From assembly GCF_037975245.1 (NCBI RefSeq), contig NC_092567.1, forward strand, positions 15,929,876 to 15,993,875: DNA of 64,000 nucleotides, in the 5' to 3' direction. The position numbers and the translations under genes are program-made. The first letter of the stretch is position 1; each line of letters begins with the position of its first letter. The notes beneath the pieces are model-generated. The model saw nothing but the letters and a program-made list of their open reading frames with translations, did not search any database and was not told the DNA's origin. Below are positions 1-12,200 of the stretch, one piece after another. The stretch is from Apostichopus japonicus. Its lineage: Eukaryota; Echinodermata; Holothuroidea; Aspidochirotida; Stichopodidae.

Positions 1-1075
1 ATATATTCCCTGGATCTGTCATTTATGTTAAATAGGCTAGACCTATGTAACTATTTATCTGTATTCCCTGTGGGTCTTCTGTGCTTTCAATCTAAAAGTA
101 AAATAATAATATAAATAATAGTTAAATAGAATAGACCTATGTAACTATTTATCTGTAATTCACTGTGGGTCTTCTGTGCTTTCAATCTAATAGTATATAT
201 TCCCTGGATCTGTCTAAGCATTTATGTTACCCAGACTAGACCTATGTAACTATTTATCTGTAATTCACTGTGGGTCTTCTCCGCTTTCAATCTAATAGTA
301 TATATTCCCTGGATCTGTCTAAGCATTTATGTTAAATAGACTAGACCTATGTAACTATTTATCTGTAATTCCCTGTGAGTCTTCCGTGCTTTCAATCTAA
401 TAGTATATATTCCCTGGATCTGTCTAAGCATTTATGTTAAATAGACTAGACCTATGTAACTATTTATCTGTAATTCCCTGTGAGTCTTCCGTGCTTTCAA
501 TCTAATAGTATATATTCTCTGGATCTGTCTAAGCATTTATGTTAAATAGGCTAGACCTAGGTAACTATTTATCTGTAATTCACTGTGAGTCTTCTGTGCT
601 TTCAATCTAATAGTATATATTCCCTGGATCTGTCAAAGAATTAATGTTAAATAGGCTAGACCTATGTAACTATTTATCTGTAATTCACTGTGGGTATTCT
701 GCACCTTCAATCTAAAAGTAAAATGATAATATAAATAATAGTTAAATAGGCTAGACCTATGTAACTATGTATCTGTAATTCCCTGTGAGTCTTCTGTACT
801 TTCAATCTAATAGTATATATTCCCTGGATCTGCCATAGCCTTTATGTTAACTAGGCTAGACCTATGTAACTATTTATCTGTAATTCCCTGTGGGTCTTCT
901 GTGCTTTCAATCTAATAGTATATATTCCCTGGATCTGTCATAGCCTTTATGTTAACTAGGCTAGACCTATGTAACTATTTATCTGTAATTCCCTGTGGGT
1001 CTTCTGTGCTTTCAATCTAATAGTATATATTCCCTGGATCTGTCATAGCACTTATGTTAAATAGGCTAGAATGAT
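1..1075. repeat. 105-bp tandem satellite, about 10 copies, cut by left edge
   Basis: Units can be phased on the word CTAGACCTATGTAAC, at about 37, 131, 236, 341, 446, 551, 656, 751, 856 and 961, ending near 1066. The dominant spacing is exactly 105 bp, with two short units of about 95 bp (near 37-131 and 656-751) that carry a variant AAAATAATAATATAAATAA segment. Units are highly similar, differing by scattered single bases. The array begins outside the window. No coding potential is visible. Confidence 0.93.
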
Positions 1076-2224
1076 CTACCTAATTTCTGAAAGATTTGCC
1101 TGAATTTGACTTGGTCCTGAGTTCCAACAATTCCTCATGCGGGTCTCTGTCTTTTATGTAGCTACATTGATAGCCTTACAGAGATCTATCATAGCTAGGA
1201 TGTCAAGTTAACTAAGGCTTTATATTTATATAGCTAGTAATTGCATCACTTATTTTACTACAGGTCTTTATTTACCTGAATCTGACCTTGCCCTAAGGTC
1301 CAAGTCATCCTCAGTACTTGGTCTTCTATGTTTCCTGTCCAACAGAAGTGCATATATGACCTTTTCTGTATTGTGGCTGTAGTAAAATCAGAAGAGACAT
1401 TGAATAAGGTTTAGACTTGAACTATAACAGGGATGAGCCTGGGGTAAAAAAAAAATCACTGAACTTTGCAAAAAGTGCGGTATAGGCTCCAGTTTGCATA
1501 TTCTACAGTGTGTTAGGATAATAGTTTTTGTCCTCAAGGTAGAAAAGAAATCAAGGATATTCCGCGAATTCGCGGAAACTCATGCCTGCTATAATGTCTG
1601 ACACACAGTATGTCTTCACGAGTCATACAAAGCACATGTATGTTTAAATTAAGACGATGACAACGGCACTCAGACAATTTTAAATATCAAAGCAACAGTT
1701 CTTGTTAATATGGCTCTGTAACTTTTTTCTTCAATATCCTATTTCCTACTAGATTGCCATAGAATTTCATTCAATCTCGTACAATTGTAATGTTACTTGG
1801 TGAAATAGACTGGAAGAAATCTGATCAATTGTAACAATCCTAAAAGTGTGTTTAAAAAAAACAGTTTCGTCTTGACTTCTTTGACAAGAAACTAAAGCTG
1901 TTAAAGGTGCCTTAATTTAATTGATTCTATTTTTATAAGCATCCTTTGAATACGATTTCTCACATCACAATAAATTATTCGCATTTTCACTAAAACTTGT
2001 TAATTGTAATACTATATTTTATACCCAGAGAATACCCCAAAAGACAAAACAATGCTCAACTTTATGTCAAAGATGTGAACATAGCAGCCATTTTCTTAGT
2101 AGTTATTTACACTTTTTCTTCTACATTTTCAATAACCACTTATAGGTCTTCTTTGCCACTAATTTAGTGAATTGTTGTTTGTCTTCACAAATGGAATCAA
2201 GTACTTTATAAGAATGAAATTAAA
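1076..2224. other. AT-rich non-coding stretch, no gene seen
   Basis: No exon on either strand could be supported, although the next 3' exon of the BRSK-like gene would have to lie here or further left; it was searched for as the ENQEKMIY-type segment and not found. The one structure noted is an 18-bp perfect palindrome, TTCCGCGAATTCGCGGAA, at 1560-1577. Confidence 0.6.
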
Positions 2225-2625
2225 AGAATTAATATCCCCCCCCCCCCAAAAAAAAAGGGGGAGAATTAAAGATTAACAAGTTAAACAAGAGAGACACAAA
2301 AACAGACATACCGACAGAAAAAAACAACAACAAATGAATAAAGAAAGAAACAGATTAAGAATTCAAAGAATAAATTAAAACAATTAATATCCCCCCAAAA
2401 ATGGAGAATTAAAGAGCAACAAATTAAACAAGAGAGACAAAGGCAGACAAACAGACAGAAAAAACAACAACAAATGAATAAAGAAAGAAACAGATTAAGA
2501 ATAATAAGAATAAATTAAAAGACTTAATACGCCCCCCCCCCCCCCAATAAAGGGAGAATTAACAAGCAACAAATTCAACAAGAGAGAAAAGGGCAGACAT
2601 ACAGATAGACAGACAGACAGAGACA
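2225..2625. repeat. Three degenerate copies of a ~150-bp purine-rich unit
   Basis: Copies begin near 2228, 2382 and 2525. Each opens with a C-homopolymer run after a TTAATA word, followed by AGAATTAAAGA..CAAATTAAACAAGAGAGAC, CAGACA words and AACAACAACAAATGAATAAAGAAAGAAACAG. One strand is strongly purine-biased. It is probably a small satellite or an internally duplicated transposon fragment. Confidence 0.8.
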
Positions 2626-2639
2626 AAAGAAATGACGAG

Positions 2640-3040
2640 AGCGACAGAGGCGGAGCATCCATACAGTCAGAGGGGGCGGATGCCCCCCCCCCCTGCCAGA
2701 CTCAAATGGACTGCTGGCGCCCTTTTCAGCTTTTTACCACTTTTTACTTATTCGTGATAATTTACTTTTTTATTGCGCTTTCAAATTATACCTATTGACA
2801 TTTGTCACATTTTGTTAGTGTAATTTTCTGACAAAATGGCGATGACACCTATTTATTCTTCATTTATCTGCAAATTAGCAAGGCGCGGAAAGGGTCATTT
2901 CCTGCGATCTAAGGAGTATCTTTATTCAAAAAATGTTCTGTATGCTCCATGCCAACCTGTGGTGGCACTTTGCTTAGATAGTGTCGAAAGCGCCCCTACA
3001 GACCAATATCGCCCCCCCTGACCAATACCCATAGCTCCGC
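2640..3040 (+). repeat. Dispersed repeat fragment (YAPxQPxVALxLDS family)
   Basis: The translated frame at 2836-3021 carries YAPCQPVVALCLDS. Minus-strand translations near 53304-53489 (YAPRQPMVALRLDS) and 54422-54655 (YASRQLIVALRLDS) match it, so the same DNA is dispersed at least three times in the window. Nearby words (GGTCATTTCCTGCGATCT, TGCCCCCC) recur at the other sites. The conserved frame probably reflects DNA-level repeat identity rather than a working protein. Confidence 0.7.
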
Positions 3041-3093
3041 CACCAAAGAGCGATAAAAAGAAATTAATGAAAGGGACTACAGAGTCGACTTAC

Positions 3094-3206
3094 TGGGGAC
3101 TGAGAAGATTGGCTAATAGTCTATCCTTGTCCTTAAAGCAGCCTAACGATCCCATACTGGCTAGAACGTCCGGATCGATATCCTCTTCACCTAATAAAAC
3201 TGGAAC
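3094..3206 (-). CDS. BRSK: BRSK exon 10 (UBA-like region), last visible exon
   Basis: It encodes [20 protein letters not shown] then [17 protein letters not shown] and two bases. DIDPDVL.SM.SLGCF.D is a hallmark of BRSK, just C-terminal to the kinase. Of two possible acceptors, GGCCAG|GTTCC is chosen because the other would shift frame. The donor CCCCA|GTAAGT leads to an exon outside the window. Confidence 0.9.
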
Positions 3207-6200
3207 CTGGCCAAAGAAGGAGAAAAGATCTAAGATGGAGAAATTAATAGGTCTAGTAAGCTAGAAAAAAAGGAAAAAACCATAGTCAGCATATGTAGAG
3301 GAATTTTATTGCTGATGCCATAATTGGAAACTTATTTTAAAGGTTACATAATCTTTGTATCCATAAATAATGGCAGGAATTGACAGGTCTGGTATGTATG
3401 CATTTACTCACCCTTAACATTTTTATTTCTGATGTTGACAAATTGTTCAGAACAGAATTCAGCATTTTTGGCAATCTTTTGTATCTTCACAGCTAAGAGA
3501 AGAATTACATAGAAGTACATAGTCCATAAATACACCAGTCTCTCCCTTAATTATCCTCCTACCTCCTCCCCCAACCCCCCCCCCCCTCACTCAAAGTTTA
3601 ACTTACCTTTAATGGCTGAATATTTCGAGATATTAGTTCCTCCTGATTTTCATTTCTTGAGCCTCTGTAAAGTAAAGGTAAAAAAAACATTTTCATAAAT
3701 TATAAGTTGTCTACTAACAGTGACTGGATAACCTGCTATAGTACCAATGAGACTGGTACAATTTAGCTACTTAGATCTGCTGTGATCATCAAAAAGCAGC
3801 AATAAGCTAACCGTATATTTTGTACTCTTGTAGTTCATATTGTCGGAGAGGTTACCCTGCAATTGCCACCAAGTTTAATACTTTTAATACTTTCAATTTA
3901 ATACTTTCAATTAATACTTAATTTAATTTAAAATAATACTTTTAATTAATTTATACTTTTTTTAATAATACTTTTAATTAATTTTTTTTAATAATACTTT
4001 AATTAATTTAATTTAATTTAATACTTAACTTAATTTAAAACTTAATTTAATACTTTCAATTAATACTTTCAATTTTAGGGAGCAGGCCAGCACATTTGTA
4101 AGGCTAAACACAGGTAATATCACAGGAGTGTTACAGTGTAGAGGTGAAAGATGACGGCGATTGGAAGCAATAAAATCTATCAAAATTATTATTATCTTTT
4201 TTTTAATTGGAGATTATCAAGATGTATGGTCAGCTAAATTAATAGAACAAAGGTTTGAATGATCAGTGAGAATCCGACGGTCCTTCAAATCTTGAAAGAA
4301 AATTCCAGATCAATAAAGCAAACTCTAAAATGAGCTACCACTGTTAGTTGGATTGCCACCTGATGTGAAGTGTAGGTTGCCAGCAATTATTCTAGCTTTC
4401 TACATATGCAAAGTGCAAATTGGTTACTTAGCTTTATACTAACCATAGCAGCCATTCAAAATATGAGAAAGTGTATTTATCTTGCAAAAAGTCCTGTTCA
4501 AGGCTGTAAATGTTGTTATATTTATTACACAAAATGAGAAACATTTTTAACCTTGTTAGCTGATGGAGGAAAATATTTTTACTTACACAAGATACCATGG
4601 GTGCCTTTTTATTTGTGATATCTGTCATAGAAAGATAAAAAAAAGAAGAAAATTGATGCGATGAAAGAAAGATCATAATAATGTGTTAATATCTCAACAT
4701 AAACCCAAAAAATATAGAAATAGCTAAACAATAACAAATAGAACTGTGAAATTTATGATATAAATAACCAAAACATGCAAATATGAAACAAAAATCCCTA
4801 GGGTTGATACGCAGTTTGCTAAACATATTTTGTGACTTTTTCTCTTCATTTTTTTTCTTCTACAGAAAGTGATCTTTATGGCGACATGCCCACCACTGTA
4901 AAATGTCATTTTCTCTTTATCTTGTTCCTTTTGTTGTAGAATCTGTGGATTTGTGAAATAATTCAACTAAACTTGTGAATTACATATCTAAACTCCATAT
5001 CAAATTTTCCAGGATTCAAAGTTATTTGTATTTTCAGTCGCTTTTTCTCCAGGCTTTCATGCACTTGCAAAGCAATATAATTAAAGACTACCCTTAAAAA
5101 AAATATATAAAAAGAAAATTGGAAAATTGTTTCATAATTCAATGGAATCATTTATTCCTCACAGGTATCATTTTTTTTTAATTGAACAAACGTTAATTAA
5201 TAGCATCGTCATTTTAACAATGCGACTGTTATTGTAAGGGAAGGAAGGATGTTTCAAACTGGATGTCATCTGCTACCATCAACCAATGAATAAGTTTGAC
5301 CTACAGTATGTTGTCATCAATCATCAAAGGTCATAACCTAATGCTACCACTGTGGCTGCATAACACTAAATCTGACATTAACACCAAGCAGGGATGTGCT
5401 CACACTGGGCGGCACCGGGTGGCTGCGCCCAGCAGTTCTGAATGCACAAACAGTATTTTAAACATTTCCGCCCGACACTTTTTTGATGAAAATTTAATAA
5501 ATTTTACCATAACCAAAATCTGGGAGAGTACATGGCACAGAATAGCAAAAAATAGCACCAACTAAGCATACTTCATGTGCAAAATTTGTCAGTGGGGAAG
5601 GGGGTACCCCACCCATGAGATCCCTCACCCAGGGTGTGGATCACACTACCGCACAATCTGCCCGGCACTCAAATTTTCCTGAGCACATCCCTGACCAAGG
5701 ATATATAAACATCAGACTCCATGCGGTTCACACTGTCAATTTAAGTTTTACAACCAGCCGACAGTATAAAGAGACCCTCCCCCCTCCCCGCCATCTGGGA
5801 TTAAACTTACTGCAAGTCTTTTTTCTGTGTTGACCTCCACCATTCCTCTCAGCAGATTCTGACAGTCTGGGGGCACAAAGTGAGGAATGTGAAATACTCC
5901 CTTCTTGACTTTCTCTAGTAGATTCCTGAGGTTGTCGTCATCGAAGGGGAGTGCACCCTGTCGCGAGAGGGACGAAAGAGGAACGTCAAATTATTTCAAA
6001 TTTCTGTCTGCCTAGCTCTCAAGAGAGGATTGCAAGATTAACAATCAAACAATTGACAATAATTGTCATTTATAGTGAAATAATTGAAGAATACGGTTCC
6101 CATCAAAAATAGTCCAAAATGGTTCACTTCAATAATTAATTTGATCAGTAACCTTCCCAAGCTAGGTTAATGACCAGATAATACCATATCTGGTACAATT

Positions 6201-9200
6201 GCAGAATATTAGAGAAAACCAGAGAAATAAGATATAACTCATAATTGACAAATAAGGAGTGATGTTTTAGAAAATATATTGGAATTATCGGTCCCCCTGG
6301 GACCTTCATCAGCAATTACTTTGCAGTCGAATGAAAAGTACAAAATGTAACACAATGAAAGTATGATGCTAGAAGGTCCCAGGGGGAGCAAAAATTCCAG
6401 TATATTTTCTAAAACATTACTCCTTATTTGTCAATTATGGATCATATCTTATTTCTCTGGTTTTCTCTAATATTTTCTTTTGTCGTAAACATGGATTTTA
6501 CTTTGACTTCTAAATTTGTGCCCGGATGACAAAAAAAAAAAAAAAAAATAGTGTAACTGAAATAAGATGAAAAAAAATCATAAAATTACACTACATTAAA
6601 TTATTCTCAGTAATAAGTGACTTAATTTGTGTTTTCATGCCTCAGTTCTGCATTGATCTCATAAATAATTAACTTAAGTTCATCCACAAAGAACAAGATG
6701 TTGGCTATAACAGTGGCTAAAAATTAACTCCAGACTGTTACTTAAATTACTATATGCAACATGTATGCTTTGATAAAAGAGAACACTTTGCTTGCATTGC
6801 AAGTCCTTTCGTTAACCACCCTTTGACCTCTGATATTCAAGACTATATTCACAGGGTGTACAACTAAAGCATTTTTCATTCAGGTGAGACTTTTATTGTG
6901 TTTCACGCAATTGCCTACAGCATAAATTGGTCAATTTTTAGAAAGTGTTTGAGAGTGACTGTGTTTGCTTTCCATTGTGATATTAATATGAAACACGGTG
7001 CCATTCTTTGGTAAACTGCTGGGACTGCTGCAGTGCTCAGACCTCCAATACAAACACAATGAAAGGAGAGACATTTGATGTGAACTAGCTGGCACTTGTG
7101 TGAAAATTACTGACAGCAACAATATGTAGCACTGTACTACATACAGTCAATTTAAAGGGTGTGGAGACTAGCGCAACAAGAAACGACTAATGCCGGTTAT
7201 CTGACCTAGTTTCGAATGAGGTGTAACAGAAGTGTTAGACACCACCATCGATCCAGAAAATACACACACAGCTTAAAACTACCGTCTGTAATTAGACCCT
7301 AGTGTACATTCAGTACATACAGCTGCGGTCGATACCCACAGCACAGTATACAAACGATACAGCGATGGACATCTCAGGTCCAGCTAGAAGATAACAAGGT
7401 ATCACGTTCATTACTGTACTGTCTGCATTTTGTAGTCACTTGCAAGCAACAGAAAGTTTACTTTTTCAGATGGCTGCATGCGGTTTGGGGCAAGTCTTCA
7501 ATGCCTTTAGCTATCTGGTTTCAGCAAACGTTTAAATTTTCAAACTTGCATCATTGCATGACTCATAACACGTATACGGACTGTTTACTGTATGACTAAA
7601 ATGATAAAATGGTGATAACTTTAACTTACTATCAAACTAAACATTCCCCAAAAACTACCTTCTGTAATTTTTTATTTATCCCACAAGAATTGGAATAAAT
7701 ATGATAGTAGCTTACAGTAAACCATGAAAATTTAGGCTTGGAATCTAGTTTATTTCATGAACAATGAAACATTTCAAAATCTACCAGGTGGGGAATAACT
7801 GGGAAGGTGGGAACTTGGGGGGTATGGTTTCATGAGAAGGAGAGGTTTTGACCAGAAGTAAACCGGTTGTAGAGGGCATACAGTGCTAAAAAGGCTATCA
7901 TTTCACTCTAGGCACGGTAGAGCTAAAGTGCTAAGGTTGTGAGGAGACAGGTAAGCTTGTCGTTCATTAATTTAACAGAGATGTAACAGAGATGCAAGTT
8001 GGTATTTATAATAATAATAATAAATGAGACTTATATAGCGCCAATCAGTAAACAAAAGTTACTGCTCAAAGCGCTTTACAAAGAAAGTAGATTAATTTAC
8101 AAAAGAACAAGTGAAAAAATGGGTCTTAAGTAGACTTTTGAAAGTAGAAAGTTTATAGCAAGTTCGAATGTGATCTGGTAACTTGTTCCAGAGATAAGAC
8201 CCAGAGTATTGGAAGCTTCTGTAACCATAGTTCTTCAATCGTGGTTTTGGAACAGTTAAATACTGTTCCAAAACCATGAATTTAACTGTCTAACAGCAGC
8301 TATACAATAGACAAAATGCCCTGTGTATACAGTATATATACACAAATATTAACTCCTGACTTAGAATGCATGGTAATAACAAATAAGGCAATCAAGTGTT
8401 GACCTTTATCAACTTTAAAGCACGTAAGGGAGGGGGGGGGGTGAACAATGAATGTGGGAAATCAACATATCACATCCTCTTTTAAAATTTATTTTTGGAG
8501 TTTCGGCCTTCATTTATCTCCTAAATGGGTCACCAAATCCTTTTGATGGAAGTATTTTACTTCAACGCAGAACCTCTTCACTGACGGAGTTGTTAAAGGT
8601 CTTGTTAAAGGTCTTACTGACGACTTCAATATACAAATTGCTATTTTTATTCGGTTCTATTCTACTATATAGTGAGGTCTTTTCCTATGCAAAAATAACA
8701 GCATACTTCAAAGTAAAAAATGAACTGCTTTAATTAGAGAATGAGAAAGTAATAATCAATGGTAATATTTTCACGGTGGGGAAGAATAAATTGGTAAATT
8801 GCAGTAAGTGTCAAATTGTTGTCCATTGATAAAGACCTTGATATGATATGATACAATGTCAGGGGCTCTCTTAGTGTTCTCAATTCAAATAACAACACAC
8901 AGGCTTCCCTATTTGGGAGCAAAATAATATGTTACTGTTTCTCTGTAACAGAGAAGCACTTTGTGCTCCCAGCATACCATAAATGAGTACAAGTCTGCGG
9001 TTGAATTGGATAACATTAAATTGCACAGCAGCCCTCCTAAAAACTGTTACTCATTAACGTAACCATCGTCATTGAGAATTGTCATTTTATAGACATGACC
9101 CAAATCAAATTACTGTAATTAATGATTAAATTTAATGATTAAATCCACACAACCTACTGATATCCACATTTTATGAAAGATCCTCACAAAACTTTAATAG

Positions 9201-12200
9201 ACTGATTAGTTAAAGAAAGCATGAAACTGGATTCATGGCCCATATAGTAAATGACCCTCATTTTCAGTTTGCGAACATATTTGCTGATGTTCACCCGCCA
9301 CACCTAGTGTATAATGCTGGGGTGGGCAACCTACATCCCGCGGGCCACATGCGGCCCGCCAGTGAATTTTTGGCGCCTGTGAGATGTCTCAAGAAAATGA
9401 GAAAAATCAATCTATTTTACATCATCACAAAAACAAGCTAGCTGCTTAGAATTTATTGGCACTAATGAGGCTGTCAGGTAGGCCTATTATCCCCATTAAT
9501 TATCAATTGTACTGTATTGACATTATGTTTTTGTGAATTACAAATTAAGTACACGCACCTATTTCTTGAAAGTCCTCGGAATCAAAGGTTTAAAATCAAC
9601 TGCAGGTCCTTGGTTAGGTGCGGCCCAGTCAATTGTTCATTCCTTGTATCTGGCCCATTAATTCAAAAAAGTTGCCCACCCCAGGTATAATGGAATGACT
9701 TGCTGTCGGTGATGACACAGAGAGATTATTGCTAGCGCAGATGGTGTGTCTCTCTTGAACGTACGCAGCTCCGATGTTACTCAAGTTACAAGGCCTGTTT
9801 CGTTCACTACTCGTTGCCCGACCCTCACTCTTGAAACAAACTTTAAATTAGTGAATGTCAACTTACAGATATGCATACAGATCTCACCCTGGCCCTCTCA
9901 TATTTAGTTAAACAGCCACTCACCACAAGTAATGCGTAAAGGATGACTCCAGCGCTCCAAACATCTGCTTTTCTTCCATCGTACTTCTCCCCCTGATGAA
10001 GATCGAAAATATGGAACTTAAGCGGTCGTAATAACTCTAAAACATAACATCAAATTAAAACTTTACAAAACTCTGTCATTTTCTGAGAAATCCAATGTCA
10101 AAACAGCTTCTAGCAACAAAAACAAGAAAATGAACTACCAAAGGCTCGAAATATAAGTGTTAAACTAAACTTCTTTGTTTCTGAGGTAATTTGAGCCTAA
10201 TTGAGAGAACCAGGGAGTCCTTCACTACACAGACTTACTTAAAATTCATTATTTACATTTTGCTGATTCTCTGAACAGCTATTTATTAAGTGCTAGGTCC
10301 TACAGTAGGTAGATATATTACCATATACATAACATTTTAAAGTCACACACCTTAACTTGGAACTGGCCCACCCCAAATGCTAGGTTACATCTTTCAACAT
10401 ACTACAACTACACACTCTATACCCTGTGGACAATTGCAAGGGTACTAACAACATTTGTCTTTTTTAAGTCCACCACACCCAACTTCACAAGAACCTGAGC
10501 TAGCTCAGATGTGTGTGACCGGGACACAATCGTAAAGGGTACCACAGCGTCTTCTCTGGAGGGGCCCAGTTCACTACACCTAATCCTTTGGTTTCTTTCA
10601 TGTGTTGTGATGGTACCACAGTTTTCTCTTTATGGCCATTGTACACCATAATCCCTACATAACCCTACCCTGTGGTTGTACAATCGTAAAGGGTACCACA
10701 GCGTCTTCTCTGGAGGGGCCCAGTTTCACTACACCTTACCCATTGGTTTCTTTCATGTGTTGTGATGGTACCACAGTTTCTCTTTATTGCTTTGGTACAC
10801 CATAATCCCTACATAACCCTACCCTGTGGTTGTACAATCGTAAAGGTACCACATCGTCTTCTCTGGGGGGGCCTAGTTCCCTACACCTTACCCATTGGTT
10901 TCTTTCATGTGTTGTGATGGTACCACAGTTTCTCTTTATTGCCATGGTACACCATAATCCCTGCATAACCCTACCCTGTGGTTGTACAATCGTAAATGGT
11001 ACCACATCCTCTTCTCTGGAGGGGCCTAGTTCCCTACACCTTACCCATTGGTTTCTTTCATGTGTTGTGATGGTACCACAGTTTCTCTTTATTGCCATGG
11101 TACACCATAAACCCTACATAACCCTACCCTGTGGTTGTACAATCGTAAAGGGTGCCACAGCGTCTTCTCTGGAGGGGCCCAGTTCACTACACCTTACCCT
11201 TTGGTTTCTTTCATGTGTTGTGATGGAACCACAGTTTCTCTTTATTGCTTTGGTACACCATAATCCCTACATAACCCTACCCTGTGGTTGTACAATCGTA
11301 AAGGTACCACATCGTCTTCTCTGGGGGGGCCTAGTTCCCTACACCTTACCCATTGGTTTCTTTCATGTGTTGTGATGGTACCACAGTTTCTCTTTATTGC
11401 CATGGTACACCATAATCCCTGCATAACCCTACCCTGTGGTTGTACAATCGTAAATGGTACCACATCCTCTTCTCTGGAGGGGCCTAGTTCCCTACACCTT
11501 ACCCATTGGTTTCTTTCATGTGTTGTGATGGTACCACAGTTTCTCTTTATTGCCATGGTACACCATAAACCCTACATAACCCTACCCTGTGGTTGTAAAA
11601 TGGTAAAGGGTGCCACAGCGTCTTCTCTGGAGGGGCCCAGTTCACTACACCTTACCCTTTGGTTTCTTTCATGTGTTGTGATGGAACCAGTTTCTCTTTA
11701 TTGCCATGGTACACCATAATCCCTGCATATCCCTACCCTGTGGTTGTACAATCGTAAATGGTACCACATCGTCTTCTCTGGAGGGGCCTAATTCCCTACA
11801 CCTTACCCATTGGTTTCTTTCATGTGTTGTGATGGTACCACAGTTTCTCTTTATTGCCACGGTACACCATAATCCCTACATAACCCTAACCCTGTGGTTG
11901 TAAAATCGTAAATGGTGCCACAGCGTCTTCTCTGGAGGGGCCCAGTTCACTACACCTTACCCTTTGGTTTCTTTCATGTGTTGTGATGGAACCACAGTTT
12001 CTCTTTATTGCCATGGTACACCATAATCCCTACATAACCCTACCCTGTGTTTGTTTACACGTATGTATAGCCACAGGACAAACATGGGGCCGGTATCACA
12101 GTTTGCCCCCTTTGGCCTACTAAACCATTCATCACCCTATACGTAGTTGGTTACATGTGTGCAACTGCAGGACCATCATGCGTCTGTAATTAACCATAAT

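Noticed and set aside
3195-3204. Alternative acceptor for BRSK exon 10 (GGTTCCAG|TTTT)
   Set aside because: It would put the conserved DIDPDVL frame out of register with exon 9; the acceptor 7 bp upstream (GGCCAG) keeps frame.
10784-11719. Long open frames (104-181 codons) on both strands
   Set aside because: They are read-through of the 153-bp satellite, whose near multiple-of-three period keeps frames open on both strands; peptides simply repeat.
11881-11893. TAACCCTAACCCT telomere-like word
   Set aside because: Only two units, created by a small insertion in the satellite's own ACATAACCCTACCC segment; not an interstitial telomere.
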